Below are positions 8,659 through 17,072 of a stretch of DNA of 64,000 bases, piece after piece. Source of the stretch: Blautia luti (GTDB taxonomy: Bacteria > Bacillota > Clostridia > Lachnospirales > Lachnospiraceae); the NCBI RefSeq assembly GCF_033096465.1, contig NZ_AP028156.1, positions 2,994,501 through 3,058,500 on the forward strand. The letters run 5' to 3'. Position 1 is the stretch's first letter; every line of letters begins with the position of its first letter. The notes below the pieces were generated by a model. The model made no database searches. It was not told where the DNA came from and saw only the letters and a program-made list of their open reading frames with translations. The position numbers and the translations under genes were made by a program.

Positions 8659-9999
8659 TTAACCTACTGTAATTTTTTCCTGAGGATATTTTGAAACGTT
8701 AAGCTTTTTTTCAGAAATGGTAGCAAAAATCAAGGTCAATCCTCCCACTCTGCCAAAAAACATCAGGCAAATCAAGATTATATGGGAAACAAGCCCCAGG
8801 TCAGGAGTTATTCCCAACGATAACCCTACCGTCCCGATTGCCGACGCCGTCTCAAACAAAGCGGTCATAAGTGGAATATCTTCTGTTCTGCTAATTACCA
8901 TTCCTCCGACAAGGAATAAAACGATATACATCAAAAAAATCGTAGCTGCATTTCTGATCGTGTCATCCGGAATTTGTCTGCCGAAAAAATGGGTGTGTTC
9001 CTTTTTTCTAAATACAGATAATGCCGATGAAACGAGAACTGCAAGAGTTGTCGTTTTCATTCCACCTGCAGTGGAACCGGGCGAGCCACCGATGAGCATC
9101 AGCATAATGATAAGCATTTGCCCAACTTCACTGAGTAAAGTCAAATCTGCCGTATTGAATCCTGCTGTTCTCGGCGTAACGGATTGAAACAAAGAAACCC
9201 ATACTCTTTCTGTAAGAGGCACATTTGAAAACTCAAAATAAAAAAAGTAAAGAGCCGGTAAGAATATCAATATTCCTGTTACCATAAAAATCACCTTGCT
9301 TTGCATCCGGTATTTTTTTAAATGCCATTTATGATTCTTTATATCCTCCCAGGTAAGGAATCCAATACCTCCTGCAATAATCAGCATCATAATTACAAGA
9401 TTTACAATCGGCTGTACAGAATAAGAGGTCAACGAGGAAAAAGGAGTTCTTATACCGATTAGATCAAATCCTGCATTGCAAAAAGCAGAAATAGAATGGA
9501 ACAGTGAATACCATATTCCTTTCCAAAACCCAAAGTCCCTGCAAAAAACAGGGGCTAAAAGAACCGCACCAATGATTTCGATAAGAATAGTAGTCCGAAT
9601 AATAAATTGCGTTCTCCGCACAATACCACCCACCGTTGGAGCCGAAATTGCCTCTTGCATGGTACTTCGCTGCATCAACCCGATTTTGCGTCCGGAAACA
9701 ACAGCAATCGCAATAGCAATCGTAATAATTCCCATACCTCCGATTTGAATCAGCAGTAAAATAACTCCTTGGCCAAATAAAGACCAGTAGGTTGCCGTAT
9801 CCTTAATAACCAGTCCCGTCACACAAACCGCAGAAGTTGCGGTAAACAAAGCATCCAAAAAGGAGGTACACTGACCGCTTTTTGTAGCAATCGGCAGCAT
9901 CAAAAGCAGACTGCCTAAGAGAATCACGGATAAAAACCCTAAACTAATCACTTGAAATGATGTTATATGTCGATGTCTTGATCTGTTTGTCTGTTGCAT
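8659..9999 (-). CDS. ktrB: KtrB/TrkH-type K+ transporter membrane subunit
   Basis: 446 residues with the four M1-P-M2 repeats of the SKT superfamily. Selectivity-filter loops are visible as SAVCVTGL, ISAFCNAGFD, VTPRTAGFNT and ASAIGTVGLS, each with the conserved filter glycine. Many TM helices are evident. It conducts Na+- or H+-driven K+ uptake when gated by KtrA. It is the first complete gene of the operon in the minus direction, following the kdpC scrap and truncated parB. I looked for a ydaO/kimA c-di-AMP riboswitch upstream and did not see one. Confidence 0.94.
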   Translation of the reverse strand: MQQTNRSRHRHITSFQVISLGFLSVILLGSLLLMLPIATKSGQCTSFLDALFTATSAVCVTGLVIKDTATYWSLFGQGVILLLIQIGGMGIITIAIAIAVVSGRKIGLMQRSTMQEAISAPTVGGIVRRTQFIIRTTILIEIIGAVLLAPVFCRDFGFWKGIWYSLFHSISAFCNAGFDLIGIRTPFSSLTSYSVQPIVNLVIMMLIIAGGIGFLTWEDIKNHKWHLKKYRMQSKVIFMVTGILIFLPALYFFYFEFSNVPLTERVWVSLFQSVTPRTAGFNTADLTLLSEVGQMLIIMLMLIGGSPGSTAGGMKTTTLAVLVSSALSVFRKKEHTHFFGRQIPDDTIRNAATIFLMYIVLFLVGGMVISRTEDIPLMTALFETASAIGTVGLSLGITPDLGLVSHIILICLMFFGRVGGLTLIFATISEKKLNVSKYPQEKITVG

Positions 10000-10188
10000 A
10001 ACTATATCCCCATAATCTTAATTTCTTTTTTATATTGCCTTTATTCTATCTTTATTTGTATTAAATGGGCGTAAGTAAGTTTGTTTTGAAATTAAGATTG
10101 TATAAAGATGAGCAGAAGTCTGAAATCTTTTGAGAGCACTCGTTACAGGATACAGTCCAACATCAAATTGACTTTCAGAACATTTACT

Positions 10189-10325
10189 GCTTCCGTTGGC
10201 TTTGTCAGGAAAAATAAGCTGTGCAATTCCCGTCACAATGCCCGTATAAACTACGCCACAAACACAGTAAAAATCAAAAAGATAATTGCTGACTTCGGCA
10301 ATACATTTTTTAATATTTTCATCAT
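10189..10325 (-). pseudogene. kdpC: kdpC 5' fragment with one-base deletion
   Basis: After AAGGAGGC an ATG opens MMKILKNVLPKSAIIFLIFTV; the frame then stops at TAG. Shifting by one base at about 10262 restores CGVVYTGIVTGIAQLIFP and DKANGS, the N-terminal membrane segment and following motif of KdpC, the small subunit of the KdpFABC K+-ATPase. Similarity ends after ANGS and the rest of kdpC is absent. The fragment shows that a kdp operon once stood here and was lost, leaving kdpDE linked to ktrAB. The remaining 189 bases to ktrB encode nothing I recognise. Confidence 0.8.
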
Positions 10326-10334
10326 AGAGCCTCC

Positions 10335-11039
10335 TTATGCCAACCCAAACAATACTATCTCCACTGCTGACCGGATCGCAAGTATTTCTTTATCAACCAT
10401 ATCCCGTATCTTCGGAATCAGATGGGTTAACCGGATATATCGCTTGATCTGTGTCACACTTTCGCCAACCATACTGGCGAGCTGTTCATTGCTTCGCTTG
10501 CCTCCTGCTCCGCCTTTTTTCTGGATTTTTACTTTTCCAAATTCCTGTAATTCTGCTTCCAGTTCTGATACATTCACCAGTTCTGTCTTACACTTCGGTT
10601 CCAGTGGGTCCGAAGTATCTGCTTCTGCTCTTCCCTGGTGCTTCATTGCTTCCAGACGCATTTTATAGGCAAACGCTTTTTCGCTTGGCAGTATCTTCTC
10701 TCTTTGAAGATTACTGTCCACCATCGCTATAACCGACTGATCATCATCCAGTTCCCGGATAATGACCGGCACTTCCATAAATCCTGCCCATAGCGCTGCT
10801 TCTTTTCGTCTGTGTCCGGCTATAATTTCATATCCATCACCATGTGGATTTTTTCTCACCAGAAGCGGAACTAATACTCCTTCCTTCTCAATACTACATC
10901 GCAGTTCAAACAGTTCCTGATTTTTCTCTACCTTAAACGGGTGTCCTTCAAAGCTATGCAGCTCATCCAGTTTCATCAGTACAATACCTGCACCCGGCTC
11001 GTGATTCTCTGGTGAATACATTTCTTTCTTCCTTGCCAT
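10335..11039 (-). CDS. parB: ParB/Spo0J-family partition protein, C-terminally truncated
   Basis: 234 residues. A ParB N-terminal nuclease/CTPase-like domain at about 20-115 (IVLMKLDELHSFEGHPF; VRKNPHGDGYEIIAGHRR) contains the GxRR-type loop, followed by an HTH region (NEQLASMVGESVTQIKRYIRL, about 185-205). Plasmid/ICE-type ParBs in this group normally run on for another 50 or more residues; here the match stops at AIRSAVEI and the last residues (VLFGLA) look like the tail of KdpB, which would directly precede kdpC. It is probably a leftover of a mobile element's partition module; no parA is present. SD AAGGAGAAG precedes the ATG. DNA-binding function may be partly retained. Confidence 0.8.
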   Translation of the reverse strand: MARKKEMYSPENHEPGAGIVLMKLDELHSFEGHPFKVEKNQELFELRCSIEKEGVLVPLLVRKNPHGDGYEIIAGHRRKEAALWAGFMEVPVIIRELDDDQSVIAMVDSNLQREKILPSEKAFAYKMRLEAMKHQGRAEADTSDPLEPKCKTELVNVSELEAELQEFGKVKIQKKGGAGGKRSNEQLASMVGESVTQIKRYIRLTHLIPKIRDMVDKEILAIRSAVEIVLFGLA

Positions 11040-11072
11040 TTTTTATCTTCTCCTTTGCCTTGGGATAAAAGA

Positions 11073-11123
11073 AAAGGACACTCATCTTGCAGAAGTTCTG
11101 AAAACAAGCGTCCTTTTGGCTTT
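11073..11123. other. Inverted repeat upstream of parB
   Basis: AAAAGGAC and GTCCTTTT flank a 30-odd-base loop within the 252-base gap between parB and rlmD. The T-run on the plus strand is short. It could be part of the parB leader or a centromere-like site; nothing else in the gap was recognised. Confidence 0.3.
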
Positions 11124-11291
11124 TCTCTATGCTATTAAATAAAAAATGTTAATTCTGTCCGAATGTATTTCCTCATACCAGATGCAATACTACTGACACT
11201 TCGATTCCATTCATAATCTGCTTTTTCTTGCCCTGTTTGCCTGTTGGTGTGAAACTCATATACCTCGCAAAGTGCCTAAAATTAAGGACTT

Positions 11292-12659
11292 CTACGAATT
11301 CACCCGATGTAGACAACACACGACTTCCACATGCACAGTTTCGCAGAACTGGTCTACGCTGCATGCCTTTTCCAGTTCGTAGCCTGCAGCGAGGAATGCC
11401 GGGAGATCCCGGGCGAGGCTGGTGGCTTTGCAGGAGATGTAGACGATGTGGTCTACGCCGTAGGAGAGAATCTTCGGCAGGGCCTTTGGGTGAATACCGT
11501 CTCTTGGTGGGTCGAGAATGATCACGTCTGGTTTCTCAGTGAGGTCATCAAGGACTTTTAGAACATCTCCGGCTATAAATTTACAGTTACTTAAATTGTT
11601 CAGCGCTGCATTCTGTTTAGCGGCTTCTACTGCTTCCTCTACAATCTCTACTCCGATCACTTCATCTGCTACGGATGCTACGAGCTGAGCGATGGTTCCT
11701 GTTCCGCTGTAAAGATCAAAGACTACTTTATCTTTGGTATCTCCGATGTACTGGCGGACTACAGAATAGAGCACTTCTGCAGCCAGTGAGTTGGGCTGGA
11801 AGAATGAGAAGGTGCTGATCTTGAATCGCAGTCCCAGGAGGGTTTCGTAGAAGAAATCCTGTCCGTAAAGGATGCGGGTTTCATCACTCTGCACCACATC
11901 GGAAAGAGAGTCGTTAATGATGTGCATGATTCCGACGATTTTTCCTTCCAGCGGAAGTGCAAGGAGTTCTTCTTTCAGTGGCTGCAGGTCATGTTCTTCC
12001 TGACTGGTGGTGATCACGTGTACCAGGATTTCTCCGGTGGTTACGCCGCGGCGGAGAAGCAGGTGGCGCAGATAGCCTGTGTGCTGCATCTTTCTATAAT
12101 AGGAAACATTTCGTTTCAGGAAAAATTCATGGACGCAGGTCAGGATTTTGGTCATGTCTTCGTGGACAAGTTTGCAGTCGTTTGCGGTAAGTACGTCATA
12201 GGTGCTGCCCTTCTTGTGCAGGCCAAGTGTGAGCGGACCATCTTTGTATGCGTCGCCAAAAGAGAATTCCATTTTATTGCGGTATCTGAATTCGATAGGG
12301 CTTCCGTGGATTCCTTCCCACTGGTAGTCAGCACCGTTTAATGCTCCCTCAAGCAGATCACGAACCTGGCGTTCTTTCATTACAAGCTGGTTCTCATAGG
12401 ACATGGTCTGATACATGCATCCACCGCATTCCGGGAAAATGCTACAGACCGGGTCTCTTGTTTCAAGCGGGGATTTCTCCAGAACTTCCAGAAGTCGTCC
12501 TTCTACACGGCCGGAGCGTTTCTTGTTGATCATGAAACGGACTTTCTGGCCTGGCATGCCGTTCTTTACTGTGACTTTCTGGTCGCCTGTCATTACAATT
12601 CCTTTATTTGGAAAATCTACTTTTTCAATTACTCCCTCGTAAATTTCGCCTTTCTTCAT
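11292..12659 (-). CDS. rlmD: 23S rRNA (uracil-5-)-methyltransferase RlmD/RumA, altered C-terminus
   Basis: 455 residues. An N-terminal TRAM domain (about 1-60) precedes the [4Fe-4S] cysteines C72-x5-C78-x2-C81 and C162. The methyltransferase domain has FDLYSGTGTIAQL (SAM motif), ILDPPRDGIHP and the catalytic Cys in YISCKATS. The family normally ends HVE-x-V-x-L-L plus a few residues; here it reads VHVEVVC then CLHRVNS and a stop, consistent with the 3' end having been replaced by element insertion. It uses SAM to make m5U in 23S rRNA. Start after GAAAGGCGAAAT-type context at 12659, preceded by an AGGAGG. Confidence 0.93.
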   Translation of the reverse strand: MKKGEIYEGVIEKVDFPNKGIVMTGDQKVTVKNGMPGQKVRFMINKKRSGRVEGRLLEVLEKSPLETRDPVCSIFPECGGCMYQTMSYENQLVMKERQVRDLLEGALNGADYQWEGIHGSPIEFRYRNKMEFSFGDAYKDGPLTLGLHKKGSTYDVLTANDCKLVHEDMTKILTCVHEFFLKRNVSYYRKMQHTGYLRHLLLRRGVTTGEILVHVITTSQEEHDLQPLKEELLALPLEGKIVGIMHIINDSLSDVVQSDETRILYGQDFFYETLLGLRFKISTFSFFQPNSLAAEVLYSVVRQYIGDTKDKVVFDLYSGTGTIAQLVASVADEVIGVEIVEEAVEAAKQNAALNNLSNCKFIAGDVLKVLDDLTEKPDVIILDPPRDGIHPKALPKILSYGVDHIVYISCKATSLARDLPAFLAAGYELEKACSVDQFCETVHVEVVCCLHRVNS

Positions 12660-12685
12660 ATAACCTCCTGTATCGCTTTCGCAAA

Positions 12686-12713
12686 AATAGCCCCGGTATA
12701 AGCCGGAGCTATT
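12686..12713 (-). terminator. Intrinsic terminator after the small membrane protein gene
   Basis: On the minus strand AATAGCTCCGGC pairs with a CCGGGGCTATT arm and runs into TTTTT. It separates the 12780-13001 gene from rlmD. Confidence 0.75.
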
Positions 12714-12779
12714 CGTTCGTTTTCATAATTGCTCATTTTCTGCGGATATTCCGCTGTCTGTTTATGACAGAACCGGTAA

Positions 12780-13001
12780 TTACTCTTCTTCGTCTTCGAA
12801 ATAGTCGTCGAAGTCGTCGTCAAAATCCTCTTCGAAATCTTCCAGATAATCTGGCTTAAAGAAATGATATACAGCAAATGCGATACCTGCTACTGCTGCA
12901 ACTGCGCCAATGATTGCCAGTACCCAGAGGACTGTATTTTTTTCTTTCTCTTCTTCTTTTTTGTTTAATGCTGCTAATAATTCTTCAATTTTAATGTTCA
13001 T
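12780..13001 (-). CDS. Small single-pass membrane protein with acidic tail
   Basis: 73 residues: an amphipathic charged N-terminus (IEELLAALNKKEEEKEKN), one TM helix (VLWVLAIIGAVAAVAGIAFAV, about 24-44), then a tail made almost only of D, E, F and Y (EDFEEDFDDDFDDYF). Similar small proteins accompany housekeeping genes in Lachnospiraceae but have no assigned role that I know. The N-terminus is probably cytoplasmic (few positive residues after the helix), but topology is uncertain. It stands alone between terminators at 12686-12713 and 13179-13224. Confidence 0.7.
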   Translation of the reverse strand: MNIKIEELLAALNKKEEEKEKNTVLWVLAIIGAVAAVAGIAFAVYHFFKPDYLEDFEEDFDDDFDDYFEDEEE

Positions 13002-13178
13002 AGTCGCACCATCCTCTCAATAGTCTGCCAGCTGACGCTACCGTTATAGATAGAATAGCTGTTAACACTTTTGCCGTCTGCTGTTTAATGCAATTATTAT
13101 ACCACCTTCTCTGTGATTTTACCATAAATATATGAATTAATTTTCTTTTCTGAATTGCTTCTATACTTTTTTATAAAA

Positions 13179-13224
13179 GAAGAGCCATACCAGAAGTTAT
13201 CATTACTTCCTTGCATGGCTCTTC
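13179..13224 (-). terminator. Intrinsic terminator downstream of codB
   Basis: On the minus strand GAAGAGCCAT pairs with ATGGCTCTTC with an inner AGGAAGT/ACTTCT helix, followed by TTTTAT. It ends the codB transcript. The remainder of the 13002-13281 gap shows nothing else. Confidence 0.8.
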
Positions 13225-13281
13225 AAATGGCAGTATATTTTTGATGTTATACTTTTTTGCTTAATAGTTCCTATATAATGG

Positions 13282-14514
13282 TCAGTCTTTTGTGATTGCT
13301 CCGATCACGAAATAGCAGATGACTGCTACAACCATGGCATTGATAGAAGCGATTCCTCCAGGGATCAGGTTTCCTGCCAGTGCGCCGCAGATAACACCGA
13401 CGACGGAGCCCCATTTTACTTCTTTCTTTGCTTCTGCTCCTGACTCATAGTCGGATCTGTGGAGGAAGAAATCCAGGGAGATCAGTGCACCTACCGGCGG
13501 GAGGGCTGCGTTCAGGAAGTTAAGCCATCCTACGAAGTTATTGTAAAGCCAGATAGAAAGCACGGTTCCAATCACACCTGCGATGACTACCATTGGTTTC
13601 TTGCGGACTTTTGTGATATTGGAAAGTCCAAGTCCGGATGTGTAAAGTGCGTTGTCGTTGGTTGTCCAGATGTTTGCTCCCAGTGCGATCAGTGCAGGAA
13701 CTGTCAGTCCCTGTGCGATCATAACGTAGAAGATATCATCCTTTCCTGTGAAAGCTCCACCTGTTGCACCAAATGCGAACATCAGGGCATTTCCAAGGAA
13801 GAATGCGATTACGGTTGTAACAATTGCAATCTTATTTGTTTTTGCATAACGGGTAAAGTTTGGTGTTGCTGTTCCGCCGCTGACAAAGGAACCAATTACC
13901 AGTCCTGCTCCGCCTGCGATGGTCAGTGTTCCCTGACTCTTTGCAAATACTGCCTCCAGACCGCCGCCCTGTCCGATTGCAAGATTCATGGAATAGATGC
14001 CAAGGATTGCAATCAACGGTACGGAAATATAGCTGACGATCTCAAGTCCTTCGATTCCGCGGTATGCGGAAAGTGTCATACACACACCAGCGATCACTAC
14101 CAGAACTACCGGTGATACATGGAGCACTTCTGCTGCCGGAATAGCGAACATGGCTGCACCTACACCGAACCATCCAATCTGTGTGAAACTGATCAGTGCA
14201 GATGGCAGGTAAGAACCTTTTTTACCGAAAGAATGCTGTGCAAGCAGATCCAGTGACATACCAGTGTGGCTTCCGATGTAACCCAGCACACCTGTGTAAG
14301 CACCCAGCACGATGCTTCCGATCAGAACTGCCCAGATAAATCCCTGCAGGTTCAGTCCGATTCCCAGCTTCGCACCCACACTCATGCTAGCTGAAAAGAA
14401 TGTGAAACCAAGCATGATAAAGAACATTGGCCAGAAGCCTTTTCTGGCTGTGGCTGGTACGCGCTCAAGGGAATAGTCCTTGTCTTCTACTACGTCTTTT
14501 GTGTTTTTACTCAT
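13282..14514 (-). CDS. codB: Cytosine/purine permease (NCS1 family, CodB-like)
   Basis: 410 residues with about 12 TM helices and the NCS1 signature regions: N-terminal RVPATARKGFWPMFFIMLGFTF, GSHTGMSLDLLAQHSFG, and SGGTATPNFTRYAKTNKIA in mid-protein, then NIWTTNDNALYTSGLGLSNI. CodB imports cytosine with a cation. No cytosine deaminase (codA) is adjacent, unlike in enteric bacteria, so the exact nucleobase is uncertain. It starts 28 nt after pcrA on the same strand with GGGGGAGAGG as SD and could be co-transcribed with it. Confidence 0.88.
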   Translation of the reverse strand: MSKNTKDVVEDKDYSLERVPATARKGFWPMFFIMLGFTFFSASMSVGAKLGIGLNLQGFIWAVLIGSIVLGAYTGVLGYIGSHTGMSLDLLAQHSFGKKGSYLPSALISFTQIGWFGVGAAMFAIPAAEVLHVSPVVLVVIAGVCMTLSAYRGIEGLEIVSYISVPLIAILGIYSMNLAIGQGGGLEAVFAKSQGTLTIAGGAGLVIGSFVSGGTATPNFTRYAKTNKIAIVTTVIAFFLGNALMFAFGATGGAFTGKDDIFYVMIAQGLTVPALIALGANIWTTNDNALYTSGLGLSNITKVRKKPMVVIAGVIGTVLSIWLYNNFVGWLNFLNAALPPVGALISLDFFLHRSDYESGAEAKKEVKWGSVVGVICGALAGNLIPGGIASINAMVVAVICYFVIGAITKD

Positions 14515-14541
14515 AATTTTTTCCTCTCCCCCGGAATCCGT

Positions 14542-16779
14542 TTAGATTTTCTTCAGCTTTGCAAAGCCTGCGAACATCTTCTTGACTCCCACTTTGTCAA
14601 AATCAACAGTAACTTCATAATCTCTTCCACCGTCTACAATGTCTTTGACGATTCCCACGCCAAATTTAATGTGACGTACGGTATCACCTACTTCATAATC
14701 TAAGGACGCTGCCTTGGTGACTTTGAATTCTCTTGGCTTGAATGGCTTTGATGCCAATGCCATTTTCATCTTGGCAAGGCTACGGTCTGCCTGGATCATG
14801 TCTGCAATCTGTTTCTTCTTTTCCGGTGTTGCTGTCTGTCCCATATCTACAAGTTCACGCGGGATTTCGCGGACAAATCTGGAAACTTTGTTGTACTGCA
14901 CATCCCCACGGATCATTCGCTGTCTGGCACTTGTCAGTGTCAGGTCTTCCATGGCTCTTGTGATTCCCACATAACAGAGACGGCGTTCTTCTTCCAGATC
15001 GGATTTATCGTCTGATACAATGGACATATAGGACGGGAAAATTCCGTCTTCCATTCCAACCAGGAACACTCTCGGGAATTCCAAACCTTTGGCACTATGT
15101 AAGGTCATAAGAAGCACATAATCCTGATCCGGGTCAACGCTGTCGATGTCTGCGATCAGTGCGATCTCTTCCAGGAATCCGGAAAGTGTGGCAGGCTGTC
15201 CCTGTTCTTCCATGGCTTCCTGATAGGACTCGGTCTTGGAAATAAGTTCGTCAATATTCTCAATCCGTGCCTGGGATTCTTCGGTATCTTCCGCTTTCAG
15301 CTCTGCTACGTATCCGGTAAGTTCAATTACTTCTTCCAGAAGTTCACGGACTGTGTAGGATTCCGCTTTGCTCTTGAAACTCTGGATAAAGGTTACAAAA
15401 CCGTCAATCTTGGAAAGGCTTCTTCCAATAGAAGGAACTTCCTCTGCCACACGCAGGGCGTCGTAGAAGCTGACGCTCATCTTGTCTGCATAATCCTGAA
15501 TCCTGCCAAGTGTTGTGGCACCAATTCCACGTTTCGGCACATTGATGATACGGCGGACTGCCAGGTCATCTCTGGAGTTATCAATGGTCTTCAGATAACA
15601 TAACAAGTCTTTGATCTCTTTACGTGCATAGAAGTTTACGCCGCCTACGATCTTATAAGGAATATTCGCAAGTAGGCACTTCTCTTCAAAGAGTCGGGAC
15701 TGGGCATTGGTTCTGTACAGGACTGCGCAGTCTTTGTACTTCGCACCGTTCTCCCTGTGTGCCCTGGAAATCTCGCCTACTACATACTCTGCTTCTTCGT
15801 ATCCGTTCATAAACTGGCGGAAATGGATCAGCTCACCTTCCGGGTTCTCCGTCCAGAGTGTCTTGGATTTACGGGAGGCATTGTTGGCAATCACTTCATT
15901 GGCTGCACTCAGGATGTTCTTGGTGGAACGGTAATTTTGTTCCAGACGGATGACCTTTGCATCCGGGAAAACATGCTCGAATCCGAGGATGTTTCCGATG
16001 TTTGCACCACGGAATTTGTAGATAGACTGGTCATCATCACCCACAACACAGAGATTTTCATACTTGGAAGCCAGCAGGCTTACAAATTTGAACTGTGCTG
16101 TGTTGGTGTCCTGATACTCGTCTACCATGATATATTTGAAACGTTCCTGATAGTTCTCAAGAACATCTCCGCAGTTCTGGAACAGTTCTACTGTCTTTAC
16201 GATCAGATCGTCGAAATCCAGCGCGTTATTCTTTCGCAGGGATGCCTGATATTCACGGTATACTGCTGCGACTTTCTTCTTATTAAAATCACCGCCTGCA
16301 TTCAGTTCCATTTCATCTGGTGTGATCAGCTCGTCTTTTGCATGGGAAATCTGTGCAAGCAGGGAGCGTTCCTTGTAGATCTTGGTATCGATATTCAGCT
16401 TTCTGCAGATTTCCTTCATCAAAGTTTTCTGGTCTTCTGTATCGTAGATGGCAAATCTGGTATCGAATCCCAGACGGTCAATATGTCTGCGCAGGATCCG
16501 CACGCAGGTAGAGTGGAAGGTGGATACCCAGATGCTCTCTGAGCCGAAACCTACGATCTTATCTACTCGTTCTCTCATTTCACTGGCTGCTTTATTTGTG
16601 AAAGTGATAGCCAGGATATTCCAGGGATTTACGCCCTTTTCATCTATCAGGTAAGCAATACGGTGGGTCAGCACTCGCGTCTTTCCCGAACCCGCTCCCG
16701 CCAGGATCAGCAGTGGGCCTTCTGTGTGATAGACAGCTTCCTGCTGTGGGGGATTTAATGTACTGTAAATGTTGTTCAT
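14542..16779 (-). CDS. pcrA: ATP-dependent DNA helicase PcrA/UvrD
   Basis: 745 residues, an SF1A helicase: Q-motif LNPPQQEAV, Walker A GAGSGKT, motif II VDEYQDTN, motif III GDDDQSIYKFRGA, motif IV LEQNYRS, motif V TLHSAKGLEF and motif VI VGITRA. A C-terminal Tudor-like segment (VGDTVRHIKFGVGIV) binds RNA polymerase in PcrA. It unwinds DNA 3'-5' in repair and replication restart. The ATG at 16779 is chosen because GGAGAG lies 5 nt upstream; the longer reading frame adds 12 residues without an SD. It is divergent from the DUF1836 gene. Confidence 0.96.
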   Translation of the reverse strand: MNNIYSTLNPPQQEAVYHTEGPLLILAGAGSGKTRVLTHRIAYLIDEKGVNPWNILAITFTNKAASEMRERVDKIVGFGSESIWVSTFHSTCVRILRRHIDRLGFDTRFAIYDTEDQKTLMKEICRKLNIDTKIYKERSLLAQISHAKDELITPDEMELNAGGDFNKKKVAAVYREYQASLRKNNALDFDDLIVKTVELFQNCGDVLENYQERFKYIMVDEYQDTNTAQFKFVSLLASKYENLCVVGDDDQSIYKFRGANIGNILGFEHVFPDAKVIRLEQNYRSTKNILSAANEVIANNASRKSKTLWTENPEGELIHFRQFMNGYEEAEYVVGEISRAHRENGAKYKDCAVLYRTNAQSRLFEEKCLLANIPYKIVGGVNFYARKEIKDLLCYLKTIDNSRDDLAVRRIINVPKRGIGATTLGRIQDYADKMSVSFYDALRVAEEVPSIGRSLSKIDGFVTFIQSFKSKAESYTVRELLEEVIELTGYVAELKAEDTEESQARIENIDELISKTESYQEAMEEQGQPATLSGFLEEIALIADIDSVDPDQDYVLLMTLHSAKGLEFPRVFLVGMEDGIFPSYMSIVSDDKSDLEEERRLCYVGITRAMEDLTLTSARQRMIRGDVQYNKVSRFVREIPRELVDMGQTATPEKKKQIADMIQADRSLAKMKMALASKPFKPREFKVTKAASLDYEVGDTVRHIKFGVGIVKDIVDGGRDYEVTVDFDKVGVKKMFAGFAKLKKI

Positions 16780-17022
16780 TTTCTCTCCTATCTCTTGTCG
16801 AGTTACAGTTTGCATTGTTTGAAATATCTGTATCCGTTATTAGTCCGGAATAAAACTTTCCACATAACAGACCCATATCTTCACAATTATACACAAAAAC
16901 CTGTTCGCCTACAACAGGTTACTTTTAGAAATTCGAAGTTTATCAGACTCTTCTCCAACTTACCAAGAAATTTGGTTACTGTTCACTCCGCAACGAAATT
17001 TGTCTATTCAGTAAAAAAAGCA

Positions 17023-17051
17023 TTTACAAGTAGTATTTAAAACTATATAAT
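17023..17051 (+). promoter_or_regulatory. Sigma-A-type promoter for the DUF1836 gene
   Basis: TTTACA (17023-17028), 17-nt spacer, TATAAT (17046-17051), 22 nt before the ATG, with AGAGGTGATG as SD. The rest of the 293-base divergent gap with pcrA shows no clear leftward promoter. Confidence 0.8.
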
Positions 17052-17072
17052 AGGGAACAGAGGTGATGAAAG

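Noticed and set aside
10030-10236. Separate 68-codon gene between ktrB and parB
   Set aside because: Its N-terminal residues TGIAQLIFPDKANGS are the out-of-frame continuation of kdpC, so it is part of that pseudogene.
10000-10330. ydaO/kimA c-di-AMP riboswitch upstream of ktrB
   Set aside because: I looked for its conserved core and did not see it; the space is taken by the kdpC scrap.
11173-11364. 63-codon minus-strand open frame overlapping the rlmD end
   Set aside because: No SD, overlaps rlmD in another frame and resembles no family; it may be debris of the inserted element.
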